Counted from the stretch's first letter, positions 1-9,783 are shown. The stretch is 64,000 bases of DNA from Streptomyces sp. V3I7 (GCF_030817495.1 NZ_JAUSZK010000001.1:2583001-2647000); one strand, 5' to 3'. Notes: generated by a model from the sequence alone, not told the origin. Program-made: numbers and translations.

Positions 1-827
1 CGCCCGAGCTCGTCCACGACTGGTACTTCGCGACCCCCAAGGCCGTCGCCACCGGCGACTTCGACGGCGACGGAAGCGACGAGCTGGCGGTCACGTTCCG
101 CGGCAAGGAGCTGAAGGGGACGTACGTCTACACCTGGAAGCAGGGCAAGCCGGTCGAGCAGTGGCGCACCAGTGACTACGCGGACTCGCTCGCCGCGGCC
201 GACTTCTCGCGGGACGGCGCCGACGACCTCGTGCTCGGCCGGGTGCTCGCCAACCCCGAGGCGGACGAGGACTACTGCCCGGTCGTCGTGCCGGGCGGGA
301 CGCTGCGCGTCGAGACGGGCGGCCCCGGCTCCGGCCTCGGGGGCGGCTTCTTCTGCGTCAGCCAGAACACCGCCGGGGTGCCCGGCACCGGTGAGGCCGC
401 CGACGACTTCGGCGCCTCGCTCGCCGTGGGCGACGTCGACCGCGACGGCTATCCGGACCTGGCGGTCGGCAACGACGCGGAGGCGATCGGGAGCCTCGCC
501 GGGGCGGGCTCGGTGACCGTCGTCCTCGGTGGCGCCGACGGCCCGGACGGCAGCGCCGGGGCCTACGCCTTCCACCAGGACACGGCGGGCATGCCGGGCG
601 TGGCGGAGCGCGGCGACCGCTTCGGCGCCGCCGTGACGCTCGCCGACTTCGACGGCGACGGCCGGGCCGACCTCGCGGCCGGCGCACCCGGCGAGAACTC
701 CGCCACCGGCGGCGTCTGGTACGTACCCGCCCCGGCCGCGGCGACGGCGGCCGGAGCGCGTGCGCTGACCCCGGACTCCCTCGGGCTGAAGGGGGCGAGC
801 GGATACGGCGGGGTGCTCAGCCGGTAG
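1..827 (+). CDS. FG-GAP/VCBS repeat protein, 5' end outside the window
   Basis: The reading frame is open from base 3 to the stop at 825-827, so only the C-terminal ~274 residues are present. At least four calcium-loop repeats of the FG-GAP/VCBS type are visible: GDFDGDGSDELAV, ADFSRDGADDLVLG, GDVDRDGYPDLAVG and ADFDGDGRADLAAG. Such repeats fold as an integrin-like beta-propeller in secreted or surface proteins. The signal peptide would lie upstream of the window. The ligand is unknown. It converges on the FAD oxidase gene with an 8-bp gap between the two stop codons. Confidence 0.8.
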   Translation, partial: PELVHDWYFATPKAVATGDFDGDGSDELAVTFRGKELKGTYVYTWKQGKPVEQWRTSDYADSLAAADFSRDGADDLVLGRVLANPEADEDYCPVVVPGGTLRVETGGPGSGLGGGFFCVSQNTAGVPGTGEAADDFGASLAVGDVDRDGYPDLAVGNDAEAIGSLAGAGSVTVVLGGADGPDGSAGAYAFHQDTAGMPGVAERGDRFGAAVTLADFDGDGRADLAAGAPGENSATGGVWYVPAPAAATAAGARALTPDSLGLKGASGYGGVLSR

Positions 828-835
828 GCGATCCG

Positions 836-2290
836 TCAGAACAGCTTGCCCGGGTTGAGGATGCCCAGGGGGTCGAAGGCGTGCTTGACGGCTCGCTGCA
901 TCTCCATGCCGACCGGGCCGATCTCCCGGGCCAGCCACTCCATCTTCAGGACGCCCACGCCGTGTTCGCCGGTGATGGTGCCGCCGAGCTGCAGGCCGAG
1001 GGCCATGATCTCGTCGAAGGACTCGCGGGCCCGGCGGGACTCGTCGGGGTCCGCCGCGTCGAAGCAGACGGTGGGGTGCGTGTTGCCGTCGCCGGCGTGG
1101 GCGCACACCCCGATGGTCAGCCGGTACTTCTCGGCGATCCGCTCGATGCCCTCGAAGAGCGGGCCGAGCTGGGAGCGGGGCACGCACACGTCGTCGATCA
1201 TCGTGGTGCCCTTGACCGCCTCGAGGGCGGTGAGGGACAACCGGCGCGCCTGGAGGAGGAGTTCGGACTCGGCGGCGTCGTCGGCGGGGACCACCTGGGT
1301 GGCGCCCGCGGCCTCGCACAGCGCGCCGACGGCGGCGAGGTCGGCGGCCGGGTCGAGGGTGTCGAAGGCGGCGAGGAGCAGGGCCTCGGTGGTCTCGGGC
1401 AGGCCCATGTGGGCCATGTCGTTGACCGCTTTCACCGTCGTACGGTCCATGAGTTCGAGCAGGGACGGCACATGGCCGCCCGCCATGATCCGGCACACCG
1501 CGTCGCAGGCCTCGGCGGCGGAGGCGAACTCGGCCGCCAGCACGAGCTGCTCGGGCGGCTTGGGCTTCAGGGCGAGGACGGCGCGTACGACGATCCCGAG
1601 CGAGCCCTCGGAGCCGACGAACAGGCGCGTCAGGTCGTAGCCGGCGACGCCCTTCGCCGTGCGGCGGCCGGTGGTCATGAGCCGTCCGTCGGCCAGCACC
1701 ACGTCCAGTCCGAGCACGTACTCGGCCGTCACCCCGTACTTCACGCAGCACAGCCCGCCCGAGGCGGTGCCGATGTTGCCGCCGATGGTGCACATCTCCC
1801 AGCTGGAGGGGTCGGGCGGGTAGCACAGGCCGTGTTCCTCGACCGCCCGGGAGAGGGCGGCGTTGACGACGCCGGGCTCGACGACCGCGATGCGGTCGAC
1901 CGGGTTGATCTCCAGGATGCGGTCCATCTTGGTGAGGGACAGCACGATGCAGCCGTCGCAGGCGTTGGCGCCGCCGGACAGGCCGGTGCGGGCGCCCTGC
2001 GGGACGACCGGGACGCGCAGCTCGGTGGCGGTGCGCATGACGTGCTGCACCTGTTCGACCGTGCGCGGCAGGACGACCACGGCCGGGACGCCGGCCGGGC
2101 AGAAGCTCGCCATGTCGTTGGCGTAGGAGGTCGTGACGTCGGGGTCGGTGAGAACGGCCTCGGCCGGGAGACCGGCGAGGAGCCGGTCGGTCAGGATGCC
2201 CGGATCGCCCAGGGCTTCCGTGTCTGCGGTGTCTGCGGTGTCTGCGGTGTCTGCGGTGTCTTCAGCGGTGCGGACTTCGCTGCGGCTCAT
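836..2290 (-). CDS. FAD-linked oxidase, glycolate oxidase GlcD type
   Basis: 484 residues, read from ATG at 2288-2290 (MSRSEV). It has the PCMH-type FAD domain (VVLPRTVEQVQHVM, PQGARTGLSGGAN, CTIGGNIGTASGGLCCVKYG, FVGSEGSLGIV) and the C-terminal FAD oxidase domain (HAGDGNTHP, GTITGEHGVGVLKMEWL, LNPGKLF). These match GlcD and D-lactate dehydrogenase-like flavoproteins that oxidise 2-hydroxy acids. No GlcE or GlcF gene is adjacent, so substrate and electron acceptor are unknown. The N-terminus carries a (Asp-Thr-Ala)n run encoded by a 9-bp tandem repeat. The frame stays open upstream of 2290, but similarity starts only after this Met. It is divergent from the TPR gene. Confidence 0.85.
   Translation of the reverse strand: MSRSEVRTAEDTADTADTADTADTEALGDPGILTDRLLAGLPAEAVLTDPDVTTSYANDMASFCPAGVPAVVVLPRTVEQVQHVMRTATELRVPVVPQGARTGLSGGANACDGCIVLSLTKMDRILEINPVDRIAVVEPGVVNAALSRAVEEHGLCYPPDPSSWEMCTIGGNIGTASGGLCCVKYGVTAEYVLGLDVVLADGRLMTTGRRTAKGVAGYDLTRLFVGSEGSLGIVVRAVLALKPKPPEQLVLAAEFASAAEACDAVCRIMAGGHVPSLLELMDRTTVKAVNDMAHMGLPETTEALLLAAFDTLDPAADLAAVGALCEAAGATQVVPADDAAESELLLQARRLSLTALEAVKGTTMIDDVCVPRSQLGPLFEGIERIAEKYRLTIGVCAHAGDGNTHPTVCFDAADPDESRRARESFDEIMALGLQLGGTITGEHGVGVLKMEWLAREIGPVGMEMQRAVKHAFDPLGILNPGKLF
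2221..2260 (-). repeat. 9-bp tandem repeat coding for (DTA)n in the FAD oxidase N-terminus
   Basis: Four uninterrupted copies of tgtctgcgg followed by a partial copy tgtc. On the minus strand they encode DTADTADTADTADTE before the conserved flavoprotein domain begins. The unit is in frame, so slippage changes only the length of a probably disordered N-terminal tail. Confidence 0.9.
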
Positions 2291-2379
2291 GATCACAGCT
2301 TTGCACTCGGGGCCATCGGTGTGAACCCCGTCGAGGGCGCGCCTTCCCTGCCGGAATGTGATCATCGTATTGACGCACA

Positions 2380-3879
2380 GTGAGCACCATGGAGAACGAA
2401 CAGTCCGGTCCGGGCACGTCCCTGGTGGCTCCTGCGCCGCCGTCCCGCCCGCGCGCGCTGCGGCGCGTCCTGCTCGCCTCGCTCGCGGCCGGTGTCGCGG
2501 GCGCCGCCGTGTTCGGCGGCCTGCTCTCGCTGGTGCCGTCCGCGCCACCCGCGCCGCCGCGGGCCGGACTGCCCGCGCCCGGCCCCAAGCCGCAGACGCT
2601 GACGACGGTCACCGCCGGGATGCCCGCCGCGCTGCCCGGCCTGACCGGGCTGATCGCGGACCGCGAGCGCCATCTGCGCGCCCATCCGCAGGACGCGCAG
2701 GCGTGGACGGTCCTCGGCACGGCGTACGCCGAGCGGGGGCGGCGCAGCGCCGACGCCGCCGACTACCCGAAGGCCGAGCAGGCGCTGAAGACGGCGCTGG
2801 AGGTGCGCGGCGAGGAGGACGCCCGGAGCGCGCCCGCGCTGGAGGGGCTGGCGGCGCTGGCGAACGCGCGGCGGGACTTCGACGAGGCCAGGAGCCGCGG
2901 CGAGCAGGCGCTGGAGCTCTCCCCCAAGCGCTGGACGGCGTACCCGCTGCTGATCGACGCGTACACCGGGCTCGGCGACTACGAGTCGGCCCGCGGCACG
3001 CTGGACGACCTGATGAAGCTGCGCGTCGGCGCCGAGGCGAAGCCCGCCGTGATGGCGCGGGCCGCGGCCGTCTACCGGGACCGCGGCTGGCGCGAGGACG
3101 CGCAGGCGCAGGTCGCGGACGCGGCGGCGGGCGCGCGGACGCCGGCCGAGCAGGCCGCGTATCTGGAGCAAGCCGGGCAGCTCGCATGGGAGCGCGGCGA
3201 CCGGCATGACGCGCTGCGGCATTACGAGGCGGCCCTGCGCCTCGATCCGGACCAGCGGGCCGCGATGGCGGGGCGCGGCCGCGCGCTGGCCGCCCTGGGC
3301 CGCACGGCGGAGGCGGTGAAGGCCTACCGCGCGGCGCTGGCCGGGCACCCCGCTCCCCAGTACGCCCTGGAACTGGGCGAGTTGTACGAGTCCCAGGGCA
3401 TGCGGGAGCAGGCGCAGGCGCAGTACGACCTGCTGCTGGCGACGGTGGAGCGGAACACCTCGGACGGGGTCGACGGCGAGCTGGTGGCCGGGCAGTACGA
3501 GGCGGACCACGGCGACCCGCAGGACGCGGTGGACCGGCTGCGGGCCGAGTGGGAGCGCCAGCCGGGGATCGAGGTGGCCGACGCGCTGGGCTGGGCGCTG
3601 TACCGGGCCGGGGACCCGGAGGGCGCCCTGCACTACGCCGCGATCGCCACGGACAAGACGAAGGGCGGCGGGGTGCGCAGCGCCCTGTACTCCTACCACC
3701 GGGGCGTCATCGAGCGGGAGTTGGACGACGGCCCGGTGGCCCGCCGGTTCCTGCAGGACGCGCTGCGCGTCAACCCGTACTTCTCCCCGCTGCGGGCCCC
3801 CGAGGCGCGGCAGGCACTCGCGGAACTCGGGGACCCGCCGGACGAGCCGGTACCGGACGACCTGACGGGAATCCAGTAG
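2380..3879 (+). CDS. Membrane-anchored tetratricopeptide-repeat protein
   Basis: 499 residues from GTG at 2380; an in-frame ATG at 2389 is an equally possible start. A short cytoplasmic N-terminus is followed by one membrane segment (about residues 26-50, LLASLAAGVAGAAVFGGLLS) and then multiple TPR-like helices rich in Ala, Tyr and Asp (e.g. AWTVLGTAYAERGR, ALRHYEAALRLDPDQRAAMAGRGRAL). TPR proteins act as scaffolds; no catalytic motif is visible and the partner is unknown. It shares a 90-bp intergenic region with the divergent FAD oxidase. Its stop codon lies inside a 37-bp tandem duplication. Confidence 0.75.
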   Translation: MSTMENEQSGPGTSLVAPAPPSRPRALRRVLLASLAAGVAGAAVFGGLLSLVPSAPPAPPRAGLPAPGPKPQTLTTVTAGMPAALPGLTGLIADRERHLRAHPQDAQAWTVLGTAYAERGRRSADAADYPKAEQALKTALEVRGEEDARSAPALEGLAALANARRDFDEARSRGEQALELSPKRWTAYPLLIDAYTGLGDYESARGTLDDLMKLRVGAEAKPAVMARAAAVYRDRGWREDAQAQVADAAAGARTPAEQAAYLEQAGQLAWERGDRHDALRHYEAALRLDPDQRAAMAGRGRALAALGRTAEAVKAYRAALAGHPAPQYALELGELYESQGMREQAQAQYDLLLATVERNTSDGVDGELVAGQYEADHGDPQDAVDRLRAEWERQPGIEVADALGWALYRAGDPEGALHYAAIATDKTKGGGVRSALYSYHRGVIERELDDGPVARRFLQDALRVNPYFSPLRAPEARQALAELGDPPDEPVPDDLTGIQ

Positions 3880-3931
3880 GCCGGGGGAATCCCGCGACCT
3901 GACGGGAATCCAGCAGGCCGGGGGAATCCGG
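3858..3931 (+). repeat. 37-bp tandem duplication over the TPR gene stop codon
   Basis: Bases 3858-3894 are repeated almost exactly at 3895-3931 (cgacctgacgggaatccag, then t or c, then aggccggggg...). The first copy holds the stop codon TAG. In the second copy the same place reads CAG. A fragment of a third copy (gtaggccgtga) follows at 3931-3941. Confidence 0.85.
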
Positions 3932-3956
3932 TAGGCCGTGACTCGTGCAGGCCGCG

Positions 3957-5168
<1,212 letters not shown>

Positions 5169-5240
5169 TCAGGCATACGGCCGTATCGGCGGCCTTTCTG
5201 TACAGGATGACCACCGCGGGAAGAGGCTCGGGAGGCCGGC

Positions 5241-5711
5241 GTGGCGATCGATCATCTGGACGGGCGCATCATCGTGCTGCTGGCGCGGGAGCCGCGGATC
5301 GGGGTGCTGGAGATGTCCCGGCGGCTGGGGGTGGCGCGCGGGACGGCGCAGGCGCGGCTGGACCGGCTCCAGTCGAACGGGGTCATCCGGGGCTTCGGCC
5401 CGCAGGTCGATCCGGCGGCGCTGGGCTACCCGGTGACGGCGTTCGCCACGCTCCAGATCCGCCAGGGCCAGGGCCCCGACGTACGCGCTCATCTGGCGAC
5501 CGTCCCGGAGGTGCTGGAGCTGCACACCACCACCGGCACCGGGGACATGCTGTGCCGCCTGGTGGCCCGCTCGAACGCCGACCTGCAGCGGGTCATCGAC
5601 CGGGTCGTCGCCATCGAGGGCATCGTCCGCGCCTCCACGGCGATCGTGATGGAGAACCCCGTACCCCTGCGGATCATCCCGCTGGTGGAACAGGCGGCGG
5701 AGGACGTCTAG
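5241..5711 (+). CDS. hpdR: Lrp/AsnC-family regulator, probable hpd regulator
   Basis: 156 residues from GTG at 5241, preceded by GGAGG at 5231-5235. The N-terminal helix-turn-helix is clear (LDGRIIVLLAREPRIGVLEMSRRLGVARGTAQARLDRLQ split over about residues 5-45), and the C-terminal RAM ligand domain follows (GYPVTAFATLQI, VLELHTTTGTGDMLCRLVA, GIVRASTAIVM). Family members bind amino acids or aromatic metabolites and form octamers on DNA. Divergence from hpd suggests it controls tyrosine catabolism, as reported for the S. coelicolor counterpart. A MITE-like element begins 6 bp after its stop. Confidence 0.85.
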   Translation: MAIDHLDGRIIVLLAREPRIGVLEMSRRLGVARGTAQARLDRLQSNGVIRGFGPQVDPAALGYPVTAFATLQIRQGQGPDVRAHLATVPEVLELHTTTGTGDMLCRLVARSNADLQRVIDRVVAIEGIVRASTAIVMENPVPLRIIPLVEQAAEDV

Positions 5712-5717
5712 GAGCGT

Positions 5718-5943
5718 CTAGGGTCTGTCGTTTGGATCAGGCCGGCTGTGAGGTGCGGTACTTCTCGACCGACCCGAGCGGGGTCTGGTGCGTGCAGCTG
5801 CAAGGCGGAGGAGGGCGTCGACGCGATGGGGGTCCCCCCGCGCGAGCGGAGCCGAGCGTGGGGGAGTTGGCAACCGACGACAACGCGGCAGATGTGCGTG
5901 CCAGACCCCGCGACGCCGGGATGATCCAAACGACAGGCCCTAG
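5718..5943. mobile_element. MITE-like element, 226 bp, with ~22-bp terminal inverted repeats
   Basis: The left end (5718-5739) and the right end (5922-5943, read on the other strand) match at 21 of 22 bases around the core CTGTCGTTTGGATCA. Both ends are bounded by CTAG, which could be a 4-bp target duplication of the YTAR type made by some IS5-family transposases. The inside has no transposase gene but contains a smaller GC-rich inverted repeat (gggggtcccccc ... gcgtgggggag). It fits a non-autonomous element moved in trans, placed exactly between two converging genes. The IS5 link is inferred from the ends only. Confidence 0.65.
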
Positions 5944-5952
5944 GCGCGACGT

Positions 5953-6744
5953 CTAACAGCTCGGGATCGAGCCCTTGCCCTGTTCCAGGGCGACGAGGGA
6001 GTCGACGGCGCTGTCCAGCGTGGTCACGGGGATGAGCCGCAGCCCGGCCGGGAGGCTGGACTTGGCGTCGGTGCACTCGCCCTTGGGGACGAGGAAGACG
6101 GTCGCGCCGTCGCGCCGCGCGGCCTGCGTCTTCAGGCCGACGCCGCCGACGACGCCGACCTTGCCGGCGGCGTCGATGGTGCCCGTGCCGGCGACCTTGC
6201 GGCCGCCCGTGAGATCGCCGCCGCGGCCGTCGCCGTCCAGCTTGTCGACGATGCCGAGGGAGAAGAGCAGCCCCGCGCTGGGACCGCCGACGTCGGCCAG
6301 CCGCAGCGAGACCTTGACCTTGTCGTCGTTCAGGTCCAGGTGCTTCAGGGCCGCCTCGGTCGCCGCGTCCTGGGAACCCTTCATCTGCGCGGCGTTGTGC
6401 TTCTCGATCTCCTTGAGGTTGTCGCCGGTCGGGTAGACCGCGTCGTACGGCAGCACCGCGCGGTCCGTGCGAAACCAGCTGCCGACGACGTCGCCGAACG
6501 TCACGGTGGCGTCCGGTGCGGTCGCCTCGATGGTCGTCATCCGCAGCTGCCCGCTGGTCTTCCGGGTCGGCGCCCCGGAGACGGTGATCACCTGCGTGCC
6601 CTTGTTCTCACCGAGTACGTTCGCCGTCATCCCCGGCTGCGCCACCGCGAACGGCAGCGGCGCGAACACCGCCGTGGCGACCAGGGCCACGACGGGCACG
6701 GCACAGACGGCAACGGCCCGGGAGCGCGTGAGACGAGAGAACAC
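5953..6744 (-). CDS. Membrane-anchored Lon-type serine protease, YlbL-like, without a PDZ domain
   Basis: 263 residues from GTG at 6742-6744. One N-terminal membrane segment (AVCAVPVVALVATAVFAPLP) leads to an extracytoplasmic region (VITVSGAPTRKTSGQLRMTT) typical of YlbL proteins. A C-terminal Lon protease domain follows, with the catalytic Ser in GGPSAGLLFSLGIVDKL and the Lys in GVGLKTQAARRDGATVFLVP. YlbL proteins usually carry a PDZ domain between these parts and are ~340 residues long. Here the text runs directly from NAAQMKGSQDAATEAALKHL into the Lon fold, so the PDZ is absent. It probably cleaves extracytoplasmic or membrane proteins. Confidence 0.8.
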   Translation of the reverse strand: MFSRLTRSRAVAVCAVPVVALVATAVFAPLPFAVAQPGMTANVLGENKGTQVITVSGAPTRKTSGQLRMTTIEATAPDATVTFGDVVGSWFRTDRAVLPYDAVYPTGDNLKEIEKHNAAQMKGSQDAATEAALKHLDLNDDKVKVSLRLADVGGPSAGLLFSLGIVDKLDGDGRGGDLTGGRKVAGTGTIDAAGKVGVVGGVGLKTQAARRDGATVFLVPKGECTDAKSSLPAGLRLIPVTTLDSAVDSLVALEQGKGSIPSC

Positions 6745-6927
6745 GGGATCAATCTAACGCGACGGGAGGGCCGGGCCGGCGGGCCGGGGCGGGGGCAGTG
6801 GCTTCGGGAGGCGATCGACGGACGCGCCGCCGGTCACCGCACCACCAGGCCGACGCACCGCCGGTCCGGTGAAGCGCGCGGATCAGCGCAGAACGGATCA
6901 GGGCACCGCCGGTCAGCGCAGGGCGGA

Positions 6928-7569
6928 TCAGCGCAGGGCCTCCGCGACCTCCTTCGCCGCCTCGACCACACGGTGTCCGACCCGCTCCGGCACGGTGTCC
7001 GTCAGCAGCACCACGCCGACGCTGCCCTCCACGCCGGTGACGCCCAGCAGCGGGGCCGCGGCGCCGCTGGCACCGGCCTCCAGCTCGCCGTGCGTGAGGG
7101 TGTAGCCGGGCTCGGCGAGGGCGGAGCGGCGGGCCGCGAGGATCGCCTTGCCCGCGGCGCCCCGGTCCAGGGGATGGCGGAACCCGGTGCGGTAGGCCAC
7201 GTGGTAGTCCGTCCACGTCGGCTCGACCACTGCCACGGCCAGCGCCTCGGTCCCGTCGACCAGGGTGAGGTGGGCCGTCGCGCCGAGGTCCTCGGCCAGC
7301 GACCGCAGCGCGGGCAGCGCGGCCTCCCGTACCAGCGGGTGCACCTGCCGGCCCAGGCGCAGCACCCCGAGCCCGACGCGGGCCCGGCCGCCCAGGTCAC
7401 GGCGTACGAGCGCGTGCTGCTCCAGGGTGGCGAGCAACCGGTAGACGACCGTCCGGTTCACGCCCAATTTCTTGGACAGCTCGGTCACGGTCAGGCCGTG
7501 GTCGGTGTCGGCCAGCAGTTTGAGGACACGCAGTCCCCGGTCGAGCGTCTGAGAGGTCTCCGCGGTCAC
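6928..7569 (-). CDS. IclR-family transcriptional regulator
   Basis: 213 residues from GTG at 7567-7569, chosen because AGGAGGGG lies just upstream (7575-7582); the frame runs further upstream without a better start. The N-terminal winged helix reads TLDRGLRVLKLLADTDHGLTV, TELSKKLGVNRTVVYRLLATL. The C-terminal effector domain reads PALRSLAEDLGATAHLTLVDG, HPLDRGAAGKAILA. The ligand is unknown. The neighbouring helicase gene is co-directional, not divergent, so the target operon cannot be read from context. The sequence just beyond the stop contains degenerate copies of its last codons. Confidence 0.85.
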   Translation of the reverse strand: MTAETSQTLDRGLRVLKLLADTDHGLTVTELSKKLGVNRTVVYRLLATLEQHALVRRDLGGRARVGLGVLRLGRQVHPLVREAALPALRSLAEDLGATAHLTLVDGTEALAVAVVEPTWTDYHVAYRTGFRHPLDRGAAGKAILAARRSALAEPGYTLTHGELEAGASGAAAPLLGVTGVEGSVGVVLLTDTVPERVGHRVVEAAKEVAEALR

Positions 7570-7867
7570 GACGCCCCTCCTTCGGTCGTGAGGCCGGCGG
7601 CGCTCCCGTGGCGGATGCGTCACGAGTCCCGTCGTCGACGCGCTACAGAGGCCGCCGATCGGCAGGACGGCCCGGCGGCCCCGGACCCAGTCGCTTCACG
7701 GCTGCGCTCCGCGGCGGCGCTGCCACGGGGCGTGTGCGTAGCCGGACAGTAGCGAAGCCGGTTCGCTGAGCGGAAGCCTCCGTCCAGAATCCGGTCACGG
7801 AGAGGGAAGGACTGCTTACCTTCGTCCGCATACGTACGCGCGCGCCCGTGGCCCGCCCGGCGGGGCG
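7570..7867. other. Intergenic region between helicase and iclR
   Basis: 298 bp carrying the iclR promoter and ribosome binding site near 7575 and, at the far end, the region downstream of the helicase. A short GC-rich inverted repeat (cccgcccggcgggg) lies at about 7853-7866 next to the helicase stop and may act in termination. I see no gene here. Confidence 0.5.
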
Positions 7868-9709
7868 TCACCGCATCCGGGTGGCCCACTCCTGCATCTT
7901 GGCGATCCGCTGCTTCAGCTGGCCCGCCGTCGCCTCGGCGCTCGCCGGGCCGCCGCACACGCGCCGCAGCTCGGTGTGGATCACGCCGTGCGGCTTGCCG
8001 CTCTGGTGGACGTACGCGCTCACCATCGTGTTGAGCTTCTTGCGCAGCTCCATCATCTCCTTGTGGGAGACCACGGGGCGTCGCTCGGCGGGCAGTTCGA
8101 CCAGGTCGGCCTCGGAGTCCGGCTTCCTGCGGCTGTGCGCGATCTGGCGGGCCTGGCGCTTCTGGAGCAGGAGCTGGACCTGGTCGGGCTCCAGCAGACC
8201 GGGGATGCCGAGGTAGTCCTGCTCCTCCTCGCTGCCCGGGTGGGCCTGCATGCCGAACTCGGCACTGTTGAACAGCACCCGGTCGAAGACGGCGTCGGAC
8301 TCCAGCGCCTCGAAGGAGAACTGCTCCTGCTCGCCGGTGTCCTCGTCCTGCTCCTTGTTCGCCTCCTCCATCTCCTTCTCGGACTCGGCGTACGGGTCCT
8401 CCTCGCCCTCCTTCTTGGGCTTGTCGAGGGCGTGGTCGCGCTCGACCTCCATCTCGCCTGCGAAGGTGAGCAGGTCCGGGACGGTCGGCAGGAACACGGA
8501 GGCGGTCTCGCCGCGCCGCCGGGAGCGCACGAAGCGGCCGACGGCCTGGGCGAAGAACAGCGGGGTGGAGATGGTGGTGGCGTACACGCCCACCGCGAGG
8601 CGGGGGACGTCGACGCCCTCGGACACCATCCGGACCGCGACCATCCAGCGGTCCTCGCTCGCGCTGAACTCGTCGATCCGCTTCGAGGCGCCGACGTCGT
8701 CGGACAGCACGAGCGTGGCCTTGCTGCCGGTGATCTCGCGGATCAGCTTGGCGTAGGCGCGGGCCGAGTCCTGGTCGGTGGCGATGACGAGCGCGCCCGC
8801 GTCCGGGATGGCCTTGCGGACCTCGGTCAGCCGCTGGTCGGCGGCGCGCAGCACGCTCGGCATCCACTCGCCGCGCGGGTCGAGCGCGGTGCGCCAGGCC
8901 TGGCTGACGGCGTCCTTGGTCATCGGCTCGCCGAGCCGGGCGGCGATCTCGTCGCCGGCCTTGGTGCGCCAGCGCATGTTGCCGCTGTAGGACATGAAGA
9001 TCACCGGCCGGACGACGCCGTCCGCGAGGGCGGAGCCGTAGCCGTAGGTGTAGTCGGCGGCGGAGCGCCGGATGCCGTCCTGCCCCTCCTCGTACGTCAC
9101 GAAGGGGATCGGGTTGGTGTCGGACCGGAACGGCGTACCGGTGAGCGCGAGCCGCCGGGTGGCCGGCTCGAAGGCCTCCAGGCACGCCTCGCCCCACGAC
9201 TTGGAGTCACCGGCGTGGTGGATCTCGTCCAGGATGACGAGGGTCTTGCGCTGCTCGACCCGGTTGCGGTGCAGCATGGGCCGCACGCCGACACCGGCGT
9301 AGGTGACCGCGACGCCCTGGTAGTCCTTGCCGAGCGGTCCCGCGCTGTACTCGGGGTCCAGCTTGATGCCGATCCGCGCGGCCGCGTCCGCCCACTGCTT
9401 CTTCAGGTGCTCGGTCGGCGCGACCACGGTCACCTGCTGCACGACGTGGTGGTGCAGCAGCCATGAGGCGAGCGTCAGTGCGAAGGTCGTCTTGCCGGCG
9501 CCCGGGGTGGCGACCGCGAGGAAGTCGCGCGGCTGCTCCTGGACGTACTTGTCCAGCGCCCCTTGCTGCCAGGCCCGCAGTCTGCTCGCGGTACCCCAGG
9601 GGGCACGGCCGGGAAAGGCCGGGGAGAGGTGGTGGGAGGAGGAAGGGGCGGTGGTAGTCACGGTCTCCGTGGTGGGGGTCGGCTCGGCTACGTATGACAA
9701 CCGGGCCAC
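7868..9709 (-). CDS. DEAD/DEAH-box superfamily 2 helicase, SSL2/RadD-like
   Basis: 613 residues from GTG at 9707-9709. The motifs appear in order: Walker A VATPGAGKTTFALTLASWLL (about residues 66-85), motif Ia VVAPTEHLKKQWA, DEIH box VILDEIHHAGDSKSWG, motif III LALTGTPFRSD, then the helicase C domain with SEGVDVPRLAVGVYATT and QAVGRFVRSRR (motif VI). It resembles the COG1061 group of DNA/RNA helicases. An acidic linker (EKEMEEANKEQDEDTGEQEQ) precedes a C-terminal domain of unknown function. Its substrate is unknown. It stands alone, ending 298 bp before iclR. Confidence 0.88.
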   Translation of the reverse strand: MARLSYVAEPTPTTETVTTTAPSSSHHLSPAFPGRAPWGTASRLRAWQQGALDKYVQEQPRDFLAVATPGAGKTTFALTLASWLLHHHVVQQVTVVAPTEHLKKQWADAAARIGIKLDPEYSAGPLGKDYQGVAVTYAGVGVRPMLHRNRVEQRKTLVILDEIHHAGDSKSWGEACLEAFEPATRRLALTGTPFRSDTNPIPFVTYEEGQDGIRRSAADYTYGYGSALADGVVRPVIFMSYSGNMRWRTKAGDEIAARLGEPMTKDAVSQAWRTALDPRGEWMPSVLRAADQRLTEVRKAIPDAGALVIATDQDSARAYAKLIREITGSKATLVLSDDVGASKRIDEFSASEDRWMVAVRMVSEGVDVPRLAVGVYATTISTPLFFAQAVGRFVRSRRRGETASVFLPTVPDLLTFAGEMEVERDHALDKPKKEGEEDPYAESEKEMEEANKEQDEDTGEQEQFSFEALESDAVFDRVLFNSAEFGMQAHPGSEEEQDYLGIPGLLEPDQVQLLLQKRQARQIAHSRRKPDSEADLVELPAERRPVVSHKEMMELRKKLNTMVSAYVHQSGKPHGVIHTELRRVCGGPASAEATAGQLKQRIAKMQEWATRMR

Positions 9710-9783
9710 CCTACCGGCGGCCCGGTCACGTCAAAGCGCGGACGAGGCGGCGTCACCCGGGGATGGGACCCACCTCACATCGC

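Noticed and set aside
881..2383. Long plus-strand open frame opposite the FAD oxidase
   Set aside because: Its product is low-complexity Gly/Ala/Arg/Val text without any family motif. It is the mirror of a well-supported flavoprotein and reflects high GC content.
5718..5943. Small coding gene in the gap after hpdR
   Set aside because: Frames across this gap have no family character and span the inverted-repeat ends. The structure is that of a MITE.
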